This document shows, piece by piece, positions 15,631-24,876 of a DNA stretch of 64,000 nucleotides. Where the stretch lies: the NCBI RefSeq assembly GCF_047123305.1, contig NZ_CP138918.1, positions 124,001 through 188,000 of the forward strand, read 5' to 3'. Position numbers and translations under genes: made by a program. The notes under the pieces are model-generated. The model searched no databases and was not told the DNA's origin. It worked only from the letters and a program-made list of their open reading frames with translations. The stretch comes from Thalassobius sp047123305. GTDB lineage: Bacteria; Pseudomonadota; Alphaproteobacteria; Rhodobacterales; Rhodobacteraceae. Every line of letters starts with the position of its first letter. Position 1 is the stretch's first letter.

Positions 15631-16731
15631 ATGACCCAGACCCAAGACACCACGCCCAGCGCCACCAAACCCTCCCCGGCCGAAATCCGCCAGGCCAAGA
15701 TCGACAACGCAAAGATGCGGGATCGTGATCTGGCGGACAAACTGGGCATCTCCGAAGCGGATCTGGTCGCCGCTCATGTAGGCCGTCGCGACGGGGACAT
15801 CGTCACCCGGATCAACCCGCACCCCGACCAGCTGATGCCGCTGGTCAGCACGCTGGGCGAAGTCATGGCCCTGACCCGCAATCTCTCGGCAGTGCACGAA
15901 CGTGTCGGCACCTATGGCGACTATCGCTCGGGGCCACATGCAGCGATGGTGCTGGGCCATGAGATCGATCTGCGCATTTTCCCGAAACACTGGGTTCACG
16001 GTTTTGCCATTGATCAGGTGACCGAGGCCGGCACCCGCCGCACCCTGCAGATCTTTGACGCAGCTGGCGACGCGGTCCACAAAATCTTCCTGCGGGAAAC
16101 ATCCAACCATGATGCCTGGGCTGAAGTGGTCGCCGCACTGGCGGTTGAGGATCAGTCCGAAGGTATTGAAACCACCCCTGCCGCCCCGATTGAGCCCGCC
16201 AAACAGAACCCCGCCAAACGCGACGTTCTGCTGGAGGAATGGGGCAAGCTGACCGACACCCATCAATTCATGCGTCTGACCAGCAAGTTGGGCATGAACC
16301 GCCTTGGCGCCTACCGTCTGGTGGCTGGCGAAAAATGGGTCCGCCCGCTGGAAACTTCAGCGGTAGAGACCCTGATCAACACCGCTTCTGAGGCCGGCCA
16401 GCGCACCATTCTGTTTGTCGGCAACCCCGGCAACATCCAGATCCATTGGGGCCGTCTGGACACCATCAAACCGATGGGGCCCTGGGTCAACGTGTTGGAC
16501 AAGCGGTTCAACCTGCACCTGCGCAACGATCACGTCGCCGAGGTTTATGCCATTGAAAAACCGACCAAACGTGGCCCAGCCATTTCTCTGGAGGCCTTTG
16601 ACGACCGTGGCATGCTGATCCTGCAGATCTTTGGCATGCGCGACCCAAACAACGATAGCGACGATCTGGCCAGCTGGCACCAGCTGATCGCCGACCTGCC
16701 CAGTCTGCAAACCGAGGAGGCCCCCGCATGA
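15631..16731 (+). CDS. hmuS: Hemin-degrading factor / heme chaperone
   Basis: This 366-residue protein is made of two HemS-type repeats (about 30-185 and 205-355), each with a GD/NP...HWG-like core: HERVGTYGDYRSGPHAAMVLGHEIDLRIF in the first half (key residues His, Tyr, His) and NPGNIQIHWGRLDTIKPMG in the second. It acts in the cytosol, binding heme delivered by the HmuTUV transporter and opening or delivering it to release iron. Its start follows AAGGGGACACCC. Its stop overlaps the hmuT start (ATGA). Confidence 0.92.
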   Translation: MTQTQDTTPSATKPSPAEIRQAKIDNAKMRDRDLADKLGISEADLVAAHVGRRDGDIVTRINPHPDQLMPLVSTLGEVMALTRNLSAVHERVGTYGDYRSGPHAAMVLGHEIDLRIFPKHWVHGFAIDQVTEAGTRRTLQIFDAAGDAVHKIFLRETSNHDAWAEVVAALAVEDQSEGIETTPAAPIEPAKQNPAKRDVLLEEWGKLTDTHQFMRLTSKLGMNRLGAYRLVAGEKWVRPLETSAVETLINTASEAGQRTILFVGNPGNIQIHWGRLDTIKPMGPWVNVLDKRFNLHLRNDHVAEVYAIEKPTKRGPAISLEAFDDRGMLILQIFGMRDPNNDSDDLASWHQLIADLPSLQTEEAPA

Positions 16732-17594
16732 TCCGTTCCCTGATCCTTTCCGCTGTCTGCGCCATGTCGCTGACGCCTGCTTACGCAGAAGAAAGCTACC
16801 CTGACGCCAAAGCCATCGTTTCAATCGGCGGGCCGGTTACAGAAATCCTCTTTGCCCTCGGCGCGGGTGAACGGGTTGTCGCCCGTGATACCACCGCCCA
16901 GTTCCCAGCAGCGGTGATGGAGCTGCCTGACGTCGGCTACATGCGCCGCCTTTCGGCCGAAGGTGTTTTGTCGGTGGGGCCCGACCTGATCATCGCCCGT
17001 CATACCTCGGGCCCACCGGAAACGCTGGACCTCCTGCGCGCCGCCTCGGTGCCCGTGGTGCTGGTACAGGATGCCTTCACCGGTGAAGCCGTCAGCGCAG
17101 CGATCCGCAAAGTGGGCAGCGCCATCGGTGAAGGGAAGAAGGCCGAAACCCTCGCCACCGAGGTTGAAGCTGATCTGAACCAACTGGCGGTCGATATTGC
17201 GGATGTTGCCGAGAAAAAACGTGTCATGTTCATCCTCTCCAACGACGGCGGCCGTCTGAACGTGGCGGGTCGCGATACTGGGGCACATGGCATCATCACC
17301 CTTGCGGGTGGTGATAACATGATGGGGCCTGCATTTTCCGGCTACAAGCTGCTGAATGATGAGGCAATTATCAAAGCCCAGCCCGAATTGATCCTGATGA
17401 TGACGGGCCGGGGCGATCACGAAGGCCGCGCGGAGGAGATCCTTGCCCTGCCCGCCATTGCTTCCACCCCGGCGGGGGTCAATGGGGCGTTTCAGGTCAT
17501 TCCCGGCGCGGCACTTGGCTTTGGCCCGCGCACTGCAGCCTTTGCCCGCAGCCTGCATGACATTATCTATGACGAAAAACCGGTGAGACACTGA
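16728..17594 (+). CDS. hmuT: Periplasmic heme-binding protein of ABC importer
   Basis: This 288-residue protein has a signal peptide (MIRSLILSAVCAMSLTPAYA) and the two-lobe fold of the class III binding proteins (VSIGGPVTEILFALGAGERVVARDTT, then DVGYMRRLSAEGVLSVGPDLIIA). The tyrosine in VGYMRR corresponds to the usual axial heme ligand of HmuT/PhuT proteins. It passes heme to HmuU. It is translationally coupled to hmuS upstream (ATGA) and hmuU downstream (TGATG). Confidence 0.92.
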   Translation: MIRSLILSAVCAMSLTPAYAEESYPDAKAIVSIGGPVTEILFALGAGERVVARDTTAQFPAAVMELPDVGYMRRLSAEGVLSVGPDLIIARHTSGPPETLDLLRAASVPVVLVQDAFTGEAVSAAIRKVGSAIGEGKKAETLATEVEADLNQLAVDIADVAEKKRVMFILSNDGGRLNVAGRDTGAHGIITLAGGDNMMGPAFSGYKLLNDEAIIKAQPELILMMTGRGDHEGRAEEILALPAIASTPAGVNGAFQVIPGAALGFGPRTAAFARSLHDIIYDEKPVRH

Positions 17595-18667
17595 TGGTTG
17601 CTCTCGAGCAGAAGAGGCCAATCAAGACCTCTGGGGCTGTGGCGGGTGACCGCCGCAGCCTCTCCCGTTTGTTGACCGGCGTGCTTTGCGCTGCGCTCGC
17701 GCTCACCATGTTGCTAAGCCTCGGTTGGGGCGCAGCAGATGAAACCGATGTTCTGGCGGCCCTCTTTGGCGACCCCACGATGCGCGATGAGGTCATCGTC
17801 TGGGACATCCGGATGCCACGAATGCTAACCGGTGTGTTGGTGGGGGCGGCGCTTGCGGTCTCTGGTGCCGTGATGCAGGGGCTGTTTCGCAACCCTTTGG
17901 CGGATCCGGGCCTTGTTGGGGTCAGCGCCGGGGCGGGGTTTGGGGCGGTCTCAGCCATTGTGCTGGGCGGCTTCCTGCCCGCCCCTGTGATCGCTGTTGT
18001 TGGCCACTATCTGGTGCCCGTTGCCGCCTTCTTGGGCGGCTGGGCCACGACCTTGCTGCTCTACGGCATTGCCACCCGGGGCGGGCGCACCTCTGTGGCC
18101 ACCATGTTGCTGGCAGGGATCGCGCTGGGGGCGCTGACCGGCGCCCTGACCGGCCTCATCACCTATTACGCCACAGACGACCAATTGCGCGATCTGACGT
18201 TCTGGGGCATGGGATCGGTTGCCGGGGCGTCCTGGGCCAAATTCATGGCCTCCGCCCCGATCATCCTACTGACCCTCATCGCCGCGCCGTTTCTGGCCCG
18301 CGCCCTGAACGCCCTGGCCCTGGGCGAGGCAGCGGCCAGCCACCTTGGCATCGACGTGCAGAAAATGAAGCGAATTGCCATCCTCACCGTTGCCGGTTCT
18401 GTCGGCGCCTCTGTGGCCGTGACAGGTGGCATCGGTTTCATCGGCATCGTTGTGCCGCATCTGCTGCGATTGGTGCAGGGGCCCGATCACCGCGGCCTGC
18501 TGGTGAACGCGGCCCTTCTGGGGGGGATCATCCTGCTGCTGGCGGATGCCATTTCTCGCAGCATCATTGCCCCGGCAGAGCTGCCCATCGGGATTGTGAC
18601 CGCAGCGCTAGGCGGGCCGTTCTTCCTGTGGATCCTGTTGAAAAACCGTAACCTGGTGGAGATGTGA
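17594..18667 (+). CDS. hmuU: Heme ABC transporter permease
   Basis: This 357-residue FecCD/BtuC-type permease has about ten hydrophobic segments. Family landmarks are IRMPRMLTGVLVGAALAVSGAVMQGLFRNPLADPGLVG (key: R-PR-L, G, GA-Q--NPLA-P) and GFIGIVVPHLLRLVQGPDHR. It forms the inner-membrane dimer through which heme passes, powered by HmuV. It overlaps the hmuT stop by one base, and hmuV starts two bases after its stop. Confidence 0.93.
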   Translation: MVALEQKRPIKTSGAVAGDRRSLSRLLTGVLCAALALTMLLSLGWGAADETDVLAALFGDPTMRDEVIVWDIRMPRMLTGVLVGAALAVSGAVMQGLFRNPLADPGLVGVSAGAGFGAVSAIVLGGFLPAPVIAVVGHYLVPVAAFLGGWATTLLLYGIATRGGRTSVATMLLAGIALGALTGALTGLITYYATDDQLRDLTFWGMGSVAGASWAKFMASAPIILLTLIAAPFLARALNALALGEAAASHLGIDVQKMKRIAILTVAGSVGASVAVTGGIGFIGIVVPHLLRLVQGPDHRGLLVNAALLGGIILLLADAISRSIIAPAELPIGIVTAALGGPFFLWILLKNRNLVEM

Positions 18668-18668
18668 G

Positions 18669-19475
18669 ATGAGCCTCATTGCCGAAAACATCCGCGTCAA
18701 ATTGGGTCGCAAGGAAATCCTGCACGGCGTTGACTTTGATGCCTGGGCGGGCGAGGTCTCGATGATTGTGGGGCCCAATGGCTCTGGTAAGACAACCCTG
18801 TTGCGGGCCCTCACCGGCGAATTACCGTACAAGGGCCAGGTCAGCCTGAACGGTCACGACTGCAAAGCGATCATACCGCAACAACTGGCAATGATGCGGG
18901 CCGTGCTGCCGCAGGCGGCGGTTCTGGCTTTTCCTTTCACGGTGATCGAAGTGGTGCGTCTTGGACTGACCGCAGGCCTCAGTTCGGACACGCCGGACAC
19001 CTCCGACCGTCTGCCGCTCTTGGCGCTGGAACGGGTGGGCCTCAGCGGGTTTGAAGGGCGGCACTTCCATGATCTGTCGGGCGGTGAGAAACAGCGGGTG
19101 CAATTGGCCCGTGTTTTGGTCCAGATCTGGGAGCCGGTCCTGAACGGCACCCCGCGCTGGCTGTTTCTGGACGAACCGGTTTCGGCGCTGGATATCGGCC
19201 ATCAGCTGGTGGTCATGCAGCTGGCCCGCGCCTATGCGGCGGCCGGTGGCGGGGTTGTGGCGGTCATGCATGATCTGAACCTCACGGCCATGTTCGCCGA
19301 CCGCGTCACATTGATGGACGGCGGCGAAGTGCGCGCCGCGGGCACTCCGGCAGAAGTGCTGACCGATGCAACCCTAAGCGCGGCCTATGACTGTGCTCTG
19401 CAAACCAACACGATGCCGCCCGCGGGAGGGCCCTGGCTCTTGCCGCAGGCAGCGGAACTGCCTCGGTCGCATTAG
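18669..19475 (+). CDS. hmuV: Heme ABC transporter ATP-binding protein
   Basis: This 268-residue ATPase has Walker A GPNGSGKTT, signature LSGGEKQRV, Walker B WLFLDEPVSALD and the switch His in VMHDLN. It closes the hmuRSTUV operon. The gene order and overlaps match the heme uptake operons of other Rhodobacterales. A stem-loop lies just downstream at 19491-19524. Confidence 0.94.
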   Translation: MSLIAENIRVKLGRKEILHGVDFDAWAGEVSMIVGPNGSGKTTLLRALTGELPYKGQVSLNGHDCKAIIPQQLAMMRAVLPQAAVLAFPFTVIEVVRLGLTAGLSSDTPDTSDRLPLLALERVGLSGFEGRHFHDLSGGEKQRVQLARVLVQIWEPVLNGTPRWLFLDEPVSALDIGHQLVVMQLARAYAAAGGGVVAVMHDLNLTAMFADRVTLMDGGEVRAAGTPAEVLTDATLSAAYDCALQTNTMPPAGGPWLLPQAAELPRSH

Positions 19476-19490
19476 GGGCATCAATCGCCT

Positions 19491-19524
19491 TATGGGGTAG
19501 TGTTGTGCAAACTGCTACCCCATA
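19491..19524 (+). other. Perfect 10-bp stem-loop after hmuV
   Basis: The stem TATGGGGTAG / CTACCCCATA has a 14-base loop and no T tract. It may end the hmu transcript or be an operator for the following chemoreceptor. The rest of the 345 bases between hmuV and the next gene shows no clear feature. Confidence 0.5.
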
Positions 19525-19820
19525 GGATTAAGAAACTGGTTTCGTTAGAAAATTTTCGCAAATTTTTCGACGCACCCAACACCTTTATTTCCAAAGACCT
19601 TTCGCATTTGACGCGAACAACGCATCCTCGAATTAGCATATCTACCCTACATCTATGGGCACAAAGGTCGTTTCCTTAACTGAGTGCCGCAGGACCCCAA
19701 AGGAGCAGGCACGCCCTCAGATTGTTTTGTTGTTGGCAAGGTTTGTTCCGAATTTGCGAAGTTCAAAGACCCCGTCCCCCCGGCCTCGCCCTGAGTAGAA
19801 ACTAAGTGCGAGTACCTAAA

Positions 19821-21494
19821 ATGCGTTTATCAATCAAAGCCAAACTGGCTGCCTCATTCACTTTTTTATCCATCCTAATCGCCATCATCGGCGCGCTGTC
19901 CCTGACGGAAATGCGTGTCCTGAAAGAGCGGAACGAAAAGATCGTTAAGGAAGATTTCCAAGCCCTGCGTGACCTCGACGAACTGGCGATCGTGCAGGAG
20001 CGGATCCAAAACGTGGTGCGTGATTTCGTCATGATCGACGATCCTGAGCTGCACCACGAAATCGAAGTGCATCTGGAAGAGTTGGAGCACGAAGAAGAAG
20101 CCCTGCTGGAAACCTCTTATGGTCACGCCTCTGAGAAAGAGCGTCTGATCCTGGACGAGTTCGTTGCCCTGCGCCACAAACTCGAAGCCGTCAACGCCGA
20201 AGCCATTGCCCTTTACAAAGCCGGCGATCCCCAGGCAGCCGCCGTCAAACTGGTGGTCGAAGGCGGTGTCTATGACGACAAGATCCTGAAACTGATCCAT
20301 GATTTTTCCGCCAAGGAAAGCGCGATCCTCAACGAAGAGGTGAAGAAATCCGAACACGAATACCGCATCGCCTGGATCGAGCTGATGGGGATTATTGTGG
20401 GCTCTTTCCTGTTCAGCGTCGCCGTTGGTGTTGGCATGATGCGCAGCATCGGCAAAGGGCTGCGTACGGCCCGCAATCTCAGCGCCAGTGTGGCGGCCGG
20501 GGACCTCACCCAGACCGTTGCCATTGACCGCTCTGATGAAATTGGTGGCTTGCTGATCGATTTGAACAAAATGGTAAAGGATCTGCGCCGCACCGTTGGA
20601 GATGTGACCTCATCTGCGACCAACGTTGCCTCCGGGGCCACACAGGTTTCTGCAACATCGCAGCAGCTGCAGGAGGTGTCAGTTTCGCAATCCGCGGCCA
20701 CCGAAGAGGCCTCGGCTGCGGTGGAAGAAATTGCCAGCAATATTGCCCAGTCTGCAGAAAACGCCCAGCAAACCGAAACGATTGCCAATGACGCGGCAGA
20801 TCGCGCCCGTGAAAGCGGCGATGCCGTGCGGGAAGCGGCGCAGCATCTCAGCACCATTGTGCAAAAGATCGAGGTGGTGCAAGAAATTGCCCGCCAAACC
20901 GACCTTTTGGCGCTAAACGCCGCTGTTGAAGCGGCCCGTGCTGGCGATCACGGTCGTGGTTTCGGAGTCGTTGCCAGTGAGGTGCGCAAACTGGCTGAAC
21001 GCAGTCAGGAAGCCGCGTCAGAGATCAACGCCCTGACCAGTGTGACCGTATCGTCGTCGGAAACAGCGCTGGAAATGATGGAAACCCTGGTGCCCGAGAT
21101 CGAGTCGACCTCGAAACTCGTCAGCAACATCGCCAATTCCAATGTCGAAATTTCCAAAGGCATCGAACAGATCGGTGTTGTGGTCGGACAGGTCGACAAT
21201 TCCGGCCAGTCCAACACCGCCGCCTCCGAGGAACTGTCGGTCACGGCCGAAGAACTCTCGGCTCAGGCCCGCAACCTGCGCGACACCGTGAGTGTGTTCC
21301 AGCTCAGCGAAACGGGTGAATCCGACGGGGCCACCCCCCAAATGGCACCGCCGCAATATTCAGCGGCCGGGGCGGCTGAGACGCTGCCTGCTGCAGATCA
21401 CGCCGGCATTGAACTGGATCTGGGCGCACCCGCGGACATGACAGATGACGCGGATTTCATCCCATCCTCCCCCAAAAGTCGCCATGCAGCCTAA
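19821..21494 (+). CDS. Methyl-accepting chemotaxis protein (4-helix-bundle sensor)
   Basis: This chemoreceptor of about 557 residues has TM1 (about 8-28), a helical periplasmic domain of about 155 residues rich in Glu and His (LHHEIEVHLEELEHEEEA region), TM2 (about 187-208), a HAMP domain (about 210-262) and the MCP signalling domain with tip TDLLALNAAVEAARAG and GRGFGVVASEVRKLAERS. The C-terminal tail (about 500-557) is acidic and unstructured. The His/Glu-rich sensor could bind metal ions; this is inference. The ATG at 19821 is used; a GTG at 19806 in the same frame is possible, and neither has a strong ribosome site. Confidence 0.85.
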   Translation: MRLSIKAKLAASFTFLSILIAIIGALSLTEMRVLKERNEKIVKEDFQALRDLDELAIVQERIQNVVRDFVMIDDPELHHEIEVHLEELEHEEEALLETSYGHASEKERLILDEFVALRHKLEAVNAEAIALYKAGDPQAAAVKLVVEGGVYDDKILKLIHDFSAKESAILNEEVKKSEHEYRIAWIELMGIIVGSFLFSVAVGVGMMRSIGKGLRTARNLSASVAAGDLTQTVAIDRSDEIGGLLIDLNKMVKDLRRTVGDVTSSATNVASGATQVSATSQQLQEVSVSQSAATEEASAAVEEIASNIAQSAENAQQTETIANDAADRARESGDAVREAAQHLSTIVQKIEVVQEIARQTDLLALNAAVEAARAGDHGRGFGVVASEVRKLAERSQEAASEINALTSVTVSSSETALEMMETLVPEIESTSKLVSNIANSNVEISKGIEQIGVVVGQVDNSGQSNTAASEELSVTAEELSAQARNLRDTVSVFQLSETGESDGATPQMAPPQYSAAGAAETLPAADHAGIELDLGAPADMTDDADFIPSSPKSRHAA

Positions 21495-21500
21495 ACCCCT

Positions 21501-21520
21501 GCCCCCTCTTCGGAGGGGGC
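21501..21520. terminator. UUCG-loop terminator between convergent genes
   Basis: An 8-bp stem GCCCCCTC / GAGGGGGC is capped by TTCG. It lies 6 bases after the chemoreceptor stop and directly abuts the stop of the convergent HlyD gene. The T tract is short (CTTAAT). Confidence 0.6.
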
Positions 21521-21521
21521 C

Positions 21522-22775
21522 TTAATCCTGCAATGCGTTGCGGAACGCCGCACGGAGCGGATCGAGAAGATATTCGGCAAATGTTGTGTCGCGTACAGCT
21601 ACCACGATCTGCACCGGCATATCCTCTGGCAAAAGCTGTGTTCCCATCACCTTTTGCAGCGCCTCCAACCCGGCGGCCGAGACTTCGGCGCGCCCGCGAT
21701 AGCCCGACGGGTTGCCCGCTTCATCCAAACTCGCCCGTGGTGCGATCGCTGCAACTTCCACATCGATTTGGGGCAGCAGGCGCTGTGGCAGGCTGGGCAC
21801 AATCAACCGGCCGCGCTGGCCCAACTGCAATTGATCAACATGCCCGACGGGCGCGATGAAAGAGACAAACGGGGCTTGCAAAGGTTGGGAGAGCTGCACC
21901 AGCGTTGCCCCTTTTGCGGCAAAGTTTTCCCCCGCTTCGAGGCTGATTTCACTCACCACCCCGGCCCAAGGCGCACGTATCTCCGCCTGCTGAACTCGGT
22001 ACTCCAGGGTGCGTTGAACCTGTTGCAAGTCTTCAATCTGCCGCGCATTCGCGTCCCTTCGCGCTTCAAGCTGCTCACGCATATTCAACATAATCAGGGA
22101 AGCACCATGATTTGCCTGCTGAATGCGGTCCCGCATCGCATGTAACGCCGACAGGTCGCTTTGAATTTCTGCTTCGACGATCAGGATCTGCTCTGCCAGG
22201 ACTTCACCGTCATTGCGCCGCATCAGCCCCTTGTCCAACAAAGCCGTCTGACGTCCGGCACGTGCCTTCATCAGGGTTAACTGATCTTTCGTCAGCGCAA
22301 TTTTCTGTTCCAATGCCGCCGCTTGCGCCTTCAGGGCAACTTGGCTTTCTTGTTTCAATCGCTGCTGCAATACGGCCTGCGCATGTTGTAGGGCCACGGC
22401 CGTGTCCCCCGCGTCCCTCCCATCTCCGTTCAGCAGGTTTGCGATTTCAAGGTTTTCTTGCTGTAGCTGGGCCGCCCGAGACACGGTCGCGGCCAGTTGC
22501 GCCTGATCCAGCTCAACGTTCAGCCGCATCAGCAGCTCGCCCGCAGCGACCCGATCGTGCCGCGCAACCAAAACTTCGGCCACCTGCCCCCCATAAGGAT
22601 GTTGCAGCATCAGGCTGGGCCGGTCAGACAGAAACCGCCCCTGCAGCGACAGGGTTGTGGTCAAGGGCGCACACCAGGCCCACAGGAAAATCGCAGACAT
22701 CCCAACAACAATCGCCAGACCGGTGCGCTGCAAGGGTCGCAGGATTTCTGCGGGAAGGGTTGGGGACGCATCCAT
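21522..22775 (-). CDS. HlyD-family type I secretion adaptor
   Basis: This 417-residue protein has a short cytoplasmic N-terminus, one transmembrane helix (about 18-38), a lipoyl/barrel-sandwich half (HPYGGQVAEVLVARHDRVAAGELLMRL), a long coiled-coil hairpin (about 85-265, rich in Gln, Leu and Glu) and the second half (IRAPWAGVVSEISLEAGENFAAKG). It forms the periplasmic adaptor of a type I secretion system, connecting the ABC exporter to an outer-membrane TolC-like channel not encoded here. Its ATG directly follows the exporter stop codon, so the two are translated together. Confidence 0.9.
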   Translation of the reverse strand: MDASPTLPAEILRPLQRTGLAIVVGMSAIFLWAWCAPLTTTLSLQGRFLSDRPSLMLQHPYGGQVAEVLVARHDRVAAGELLMRLNVELDQAQLAATVSRAAQLQQENLEIANLLNGDGRDAGDTAVALQHAQAVLQQRLKQESQVALKAQAAALEQKIALTKDQLTLMKARAGRQTALLDKGLMRRNDGEVLAEQILIVEAEIQSDLSALHAMRDRIQQANHGASLIMLNMREQLEARRDANARQIEDLQQVQRTLEYRVQQAEIRAPWAGVVSEISLEAGENFAAKGATLVQLSQPLQAPFVSFIAPVGHVDQLQLGQRGRLIVPSLPQRLLPQIDVEVAAIAPRASLDEAGNPSGYRGRAEVSAAGLEALQKVMGTQLLPEDMPVQIVVAVRDTTFAEYLLDPLRAAFRNALQD

Positions 22776-24860
22776 CTAATGTGCCCTCGCGGCTTGAGTG
22801 GGGGCCAACGCATTGCTGCTCAACGCCACCAAACAAAAGGTGCTGTCGTCGCCGCAGCGCACCTCAATTCGATCACTCATCTGGGCAACCGCTGCCAGGG
22901 CACGTTCCTCCTGGTTCAGGTCCCCAGGCACCGGTTTGTCGCCCGCGAGCCTGGTCCTGAGGCTAGAGAATTTTCTTTCCAACTCACTGCCGTTTTCTTC
23001 GTTTATGGAAAGTTCAACTTCGTTGTCATTCAAAAACTTAAACGCCACCTGTGCACCGCGTGGGCCGTTCGACGCACCATTGGCGATCAAAAGGCGGAAT
23101 AGCTCCATCGCAACCAATTGCGCCTTCTGGCTGAAGGCTTCGTCGGTGGAGCGATTAAATTGCGAAGCAACCCAGTCTTGCAAGTCCTGCAAAGAGGTTT
23201 CCTGCAGCGGGATCGCCAGCTGCCTGCCGCCCCCGCTGATGCGGGCCAGCACCTCGGCGCGCGCCCCGAAATCCGCAACGCGGCCCTGTTCCAGTTGCAG
23301 GATCTTGTCACATAGACCAAGCAGGCCGGACCGGTGCAACACCATGACAATGGTGGTGCCCTCTGCCTTCAGCCGCATCAATATACGTGACAGCGCCCGC
23401 TCCCCTTCGCCGTCAAGCAAAGCATTTGGTTCGTCCAGAAACAGGTAGCGCGGTTTGTTGTAAAGCGCGCGCGCAAGGGCCACCCTCTGCACCTGCCCCG
23501 CAGACAGAAGGAAGGGCGCATGTGACAGATCGGTTTCATAAGCGTCGGGTAGCGCTGAAATCAACCCGTGGACACCTGCAAGCTTGGCCGCTTCAACCAC
23601 TTTCTCACCCACAATTTCTGCTTCGAAACAGGCAATATTTTCAGCAATGGTCCCCGGCACAAGCTCCGCCCGCTGCGGCAGGAAACCCGTCTGTTGGTAC
23701 AGCGTGACTGCCTTCAATCCGCGCACTTCACTTTCGTCAAAAAATACACACCCGATGGGGGCGGGCTGCACCCCAGCCAAAGCCTGCAGCAAGATGGTCT
23801 TCCCTGCCCCTGAGCCCCCAACAATCGCCAATGTTTCGCCTGGGTCCAAAGACAAATTGACCCGATCCAACATTGGTGGCGCCCCGCCGCCACGCGGAAA
23901 GATGATCCCGTCAGCCCTTAACGCGCCCTGCCATTCTGGCAGACGCATATCCGGCCCGGGCGGCGCCAGTTGAAGCGCCGCAAGATATCTATAGTCCGCC
24001 AGCGCCATGCGCAGCTGTGGCCACTGTGCCGTTGTTGTTTCCAGTGCCATAAATGCACGGCTCACAATCAGTGAAGCCGCAATCATGCCCCCGGCGCTCA
24101 GCGCCTCTTGTGTGACCAGAAATGCCCCCAGCGCCAGTGCCAGGACCTGCCCAACAGCACGCAACACCGCTGATACGCTCGAATTCGCTAAGATGGCGCC
24201 CTCTGCACGCGAAACACAGTCATGACGTTGCCGCTGTGCCCGTAAGAAACGCTGCATCAAGTTGTGTTCAATCGCAGCAACACCCAGACGGCTGGCGAAC
24301 CCGGTCGCATGTTTAAGGCTGATCTGTTCCGCCTTGGCCCAGCCAGCAGCCTGCGATTGCGCCGCTGCGCTGAGCCGTCTAGCCGCCCATCGGCTGCCGA
24401 TCAGCCCCGCCACCAGACACAGCACTAGAAACAAAAAGGCCGGGTGAATGAGCCAAAGTACCAGACCAAAGACAGGCAACCAAGGCAAGCCGAGGGCGGT
24501 CACAGCACCGATGCCCCCCAGAAACTCGGCAAAACGGGAAACCCGTGCGACATCGTCCTGCGTTGCCTCCCCGCCTGTCAGCGCCCGCACCACCTCCGCG
24601 CTGCCGGTTTGTTGCCCCCATCTGGCCAACCTGGTCAAAGCCAGATCCCGTCCCCATTCCACCAGCCCTTGCAAAACCAGGAACCCAAGCGCCAGCCCCG
24701 TGAGCATCAAGAGGGTAGCAACATTGCCACTAGGAACAACACGGTCCAGCACCTGCATCATGAAGAGCGGGTTGAGCAAGATCGCAAGGTTGCTGATCAG
24801 ACTGAAAACCAACAAGGGCGCGGCCGCCCGGGGCACATAGGCTGCAACAGGCATATCCAC
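22776..24860 (-). CDS. Type I secretion ABC exporter with extra C-terminal domain
   Basis: This 694-residue protein has an ABC transmembrane region (about 15-285, six helices) and a nucleotide-binding domain (about 315-545). The latter has Walker A GGSGAGKT, signature LSAGQVQRV (Ala in place of the usual second Gly), Walker B YLFLDEPNALLD and the H-loop MVLHRSG. There is no C39 peptidase or C39-like domain at the N-terminus, as in PrtD/HasD-type exporters. Unusually, about 145 residues follow the ATPase. This tail (MELFRLLIANGASNG, then VAFKFLNDNEVELSINEENG) loosely resembles a GHKL ATPase of the anti-sigma type with the N-box residues replaced; this is inference. The RTX gene lies just upstream, which makes it the likely substrate. 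Confidence 0.85.
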   Translation of the reverse strand: MDMPVAAYVPRAAAPLLVFSLISNLAILLNPLFMMQVLDRVVPSGNVATLLMLTGLALGFLVLQGLVEWGRDLALTRLARWGQQTGSAEVVRALTGGEATQDDVARVSRFAEFLGGIGAVTALGLPWLPVFGLVLWLIHPAFLFLVLCLVAGLIGSRWAARRLSAAAQSQAAGWAKAEQISLKHATGFASRLGVAAIEHNLMQRFLRAQRQRHDCVSRAEGAILANSSVSAVLRAVGQVLALALGAFLVTQEALSAGGMIAASLIVSRAFMALETTTAQWPQLRMALADYRYLAALQLAPPGPDMRLPEWQGALRADGIIFPRGGGAPPMLDRVNLSLDPGETLAIVGGSGAGKTILLQALAGVQPAPIGCVFFDESEVRGLKAVTLYQQTGFLPQRAELVPGTIAENIACFEAEIVGEKVVEAAKLAGVHGLISALPDAYETDLSHAPFLLSAGQVQRVALARALYNKPRYLFLDEPNALLDGEGERALSRILMRLKAEGTTIVMVLHRSGLLGLCDKILQLEQGRVADFGARAEVLARISGGGRQLAIPLQETSLQDLQDWVASQFNRSTDEAFSQKAQLVAMELFRLLIANGASNGPRGAQVAFKFLNDNEVELSINEENGSELERKFSSLRTRLAGDKPVPGDLNQEERALAAVAQMSDRIEVRCGDDSTFCLVALSSNALAPTQAARAH

Positions 24861-24876
24861 CTTCGTGCATCAATGT

